Shown: positions 63,903 to 64,000 of the stretch, piece after piece
Layout: every line of letters begins with the position of its first letter
How positions within the stretch are numbered: the first letter of the stretch is position 1
Assembly (NCBI RefSeq): GCF_010723305.1
Contig: NZ_BLKW01000004.1
Coordinates: 372,001-436,000 of the forward strand
Length of the DNA: 64,000 bases
Direction of reading: 5' to 3'
DNA from: Mycobacterium botniense
Lineage (GTDB): Bacteria; Actinomycetota; Actinomycetes; Mycobacteriales; Mycobacteriaceae
Notes under the pieces: model-generated
The model's database searches: none
The model's input: only the letters and a program-made list of their open reading frames with translations
Told to the model about the DNA's origin: nothing
Translations under genes and position numbers: made by a program

Positions 63903-64000
63903 GCCGCGTCCGGACAGGAGAGCGGTTTCTTGCTTCCGGCACCGAAGCGCGTTATCCTCGGAGCCGTCCAGCAATCGCAGCATCTGCATCGCGTCGATAC
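63903..64000 (+). other. Region downstream of thrB, probably the rho leader
   Basis: 98 bp to the window edge with no gene. In M. tuberculosis rho (Rv1297) follows thrB, so a rho promoter or leader is expected here; the sequence itself shows nothing distinct. Confidence 0.4.

Overview
This is a chromosomal segment of a Mycobacterium. Gene after gene matches the Mycobacterium tuberculosis H37Rv interval from sigE (Rv1221) to thrB (Rv1296) in order, strand and, for most genes, protein length. Orthologues were recognised from remembered M. tuberculosis proteins, not from a database search. G+C is high, GTG starts are frequent, and many genes overlap by 4 nt. I cannot name the species. It is not M. 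tuberculosis, because many H37Rv genes of the interval are absent here and several genes are present that H37Rv lacks at these places.

Layout. 1-3510: sigE-rseA-htrA-tatB, the envelope-stress sigma factor, its zinc anti-sigma factor, a membrane serine protease and a Tat component. 3602-9105: mrp, a transglycosylase-like exported protein, a DUF1003 protein overlapping a CBS-domain protein, and a divergent CoA-ester lyase. 9127-15137: two small membrane proteins, then the trehalose importer lpqY-sugA-sugB-sugC. 15236-19699: corA, mdh, a malic enzyme and lpqZ. 19700-19948 is a MIRU-like tandem repeat array. 19957-24744: a short-chain dehydrogenase and kgd. 24941-27962: a small membrane ORF and a PadR-MFS efflux pair. 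28082-34225: lprE, an acyltransferase, an iron-box-controlled siderophore-interacting protein, and a minus-strand group of an FAD oxidase, cyp130 and a TetR regulator. 34370-38402: udgB coupled to a luciferase-like monooxygenase, a Ddn-like protein, a HIT protein and a C-S lyase-like aminotransferase. 38537-39951 is a rearranged junction: a fragment of an amidase gene, a low-G+C DNA glycosylase, and an unrecognised gene behind an AT-rich promoter. 40076-44988: an ABC exporter heterodimer and two DUF3558 lipoproteins. 45004-49411: a SixA-like phosphatase and an SbcD/SbcC-like pair. 49499-54924: the oppBCDA peptide importer. 55213-56819: carbonic anhydrase, an Rrf2 regulator and a VOC protein. 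57286-63902: tRNA-Arg(CCG), argS, lysA, hom, thrC and thrB, the arginyl-tRNA and aspartate-family amino acid cluster. The window ends in the rho upstream region.

Functionally the window joins envelope-stress control, nutrient import (trehalose, peptides, Mg2+), central carbon metabolism (malate dehydrogenase, malic enzyme, alpha-ketoglutarate decarboxylase) and Lys/Thr synthesis. The most informative places are the 38.4-40 kb junction, the 56/53-bp repeat array, the probable IdeR box at 30189-30207, the inverted repeat in front of canA, and the metabolic genes inserted beside mdh and the CBS-domain gene. I did not find a clearly new multi-gene defence or mobile system. The best candidate for undescribed biology is the 38.6-40 kb pair.
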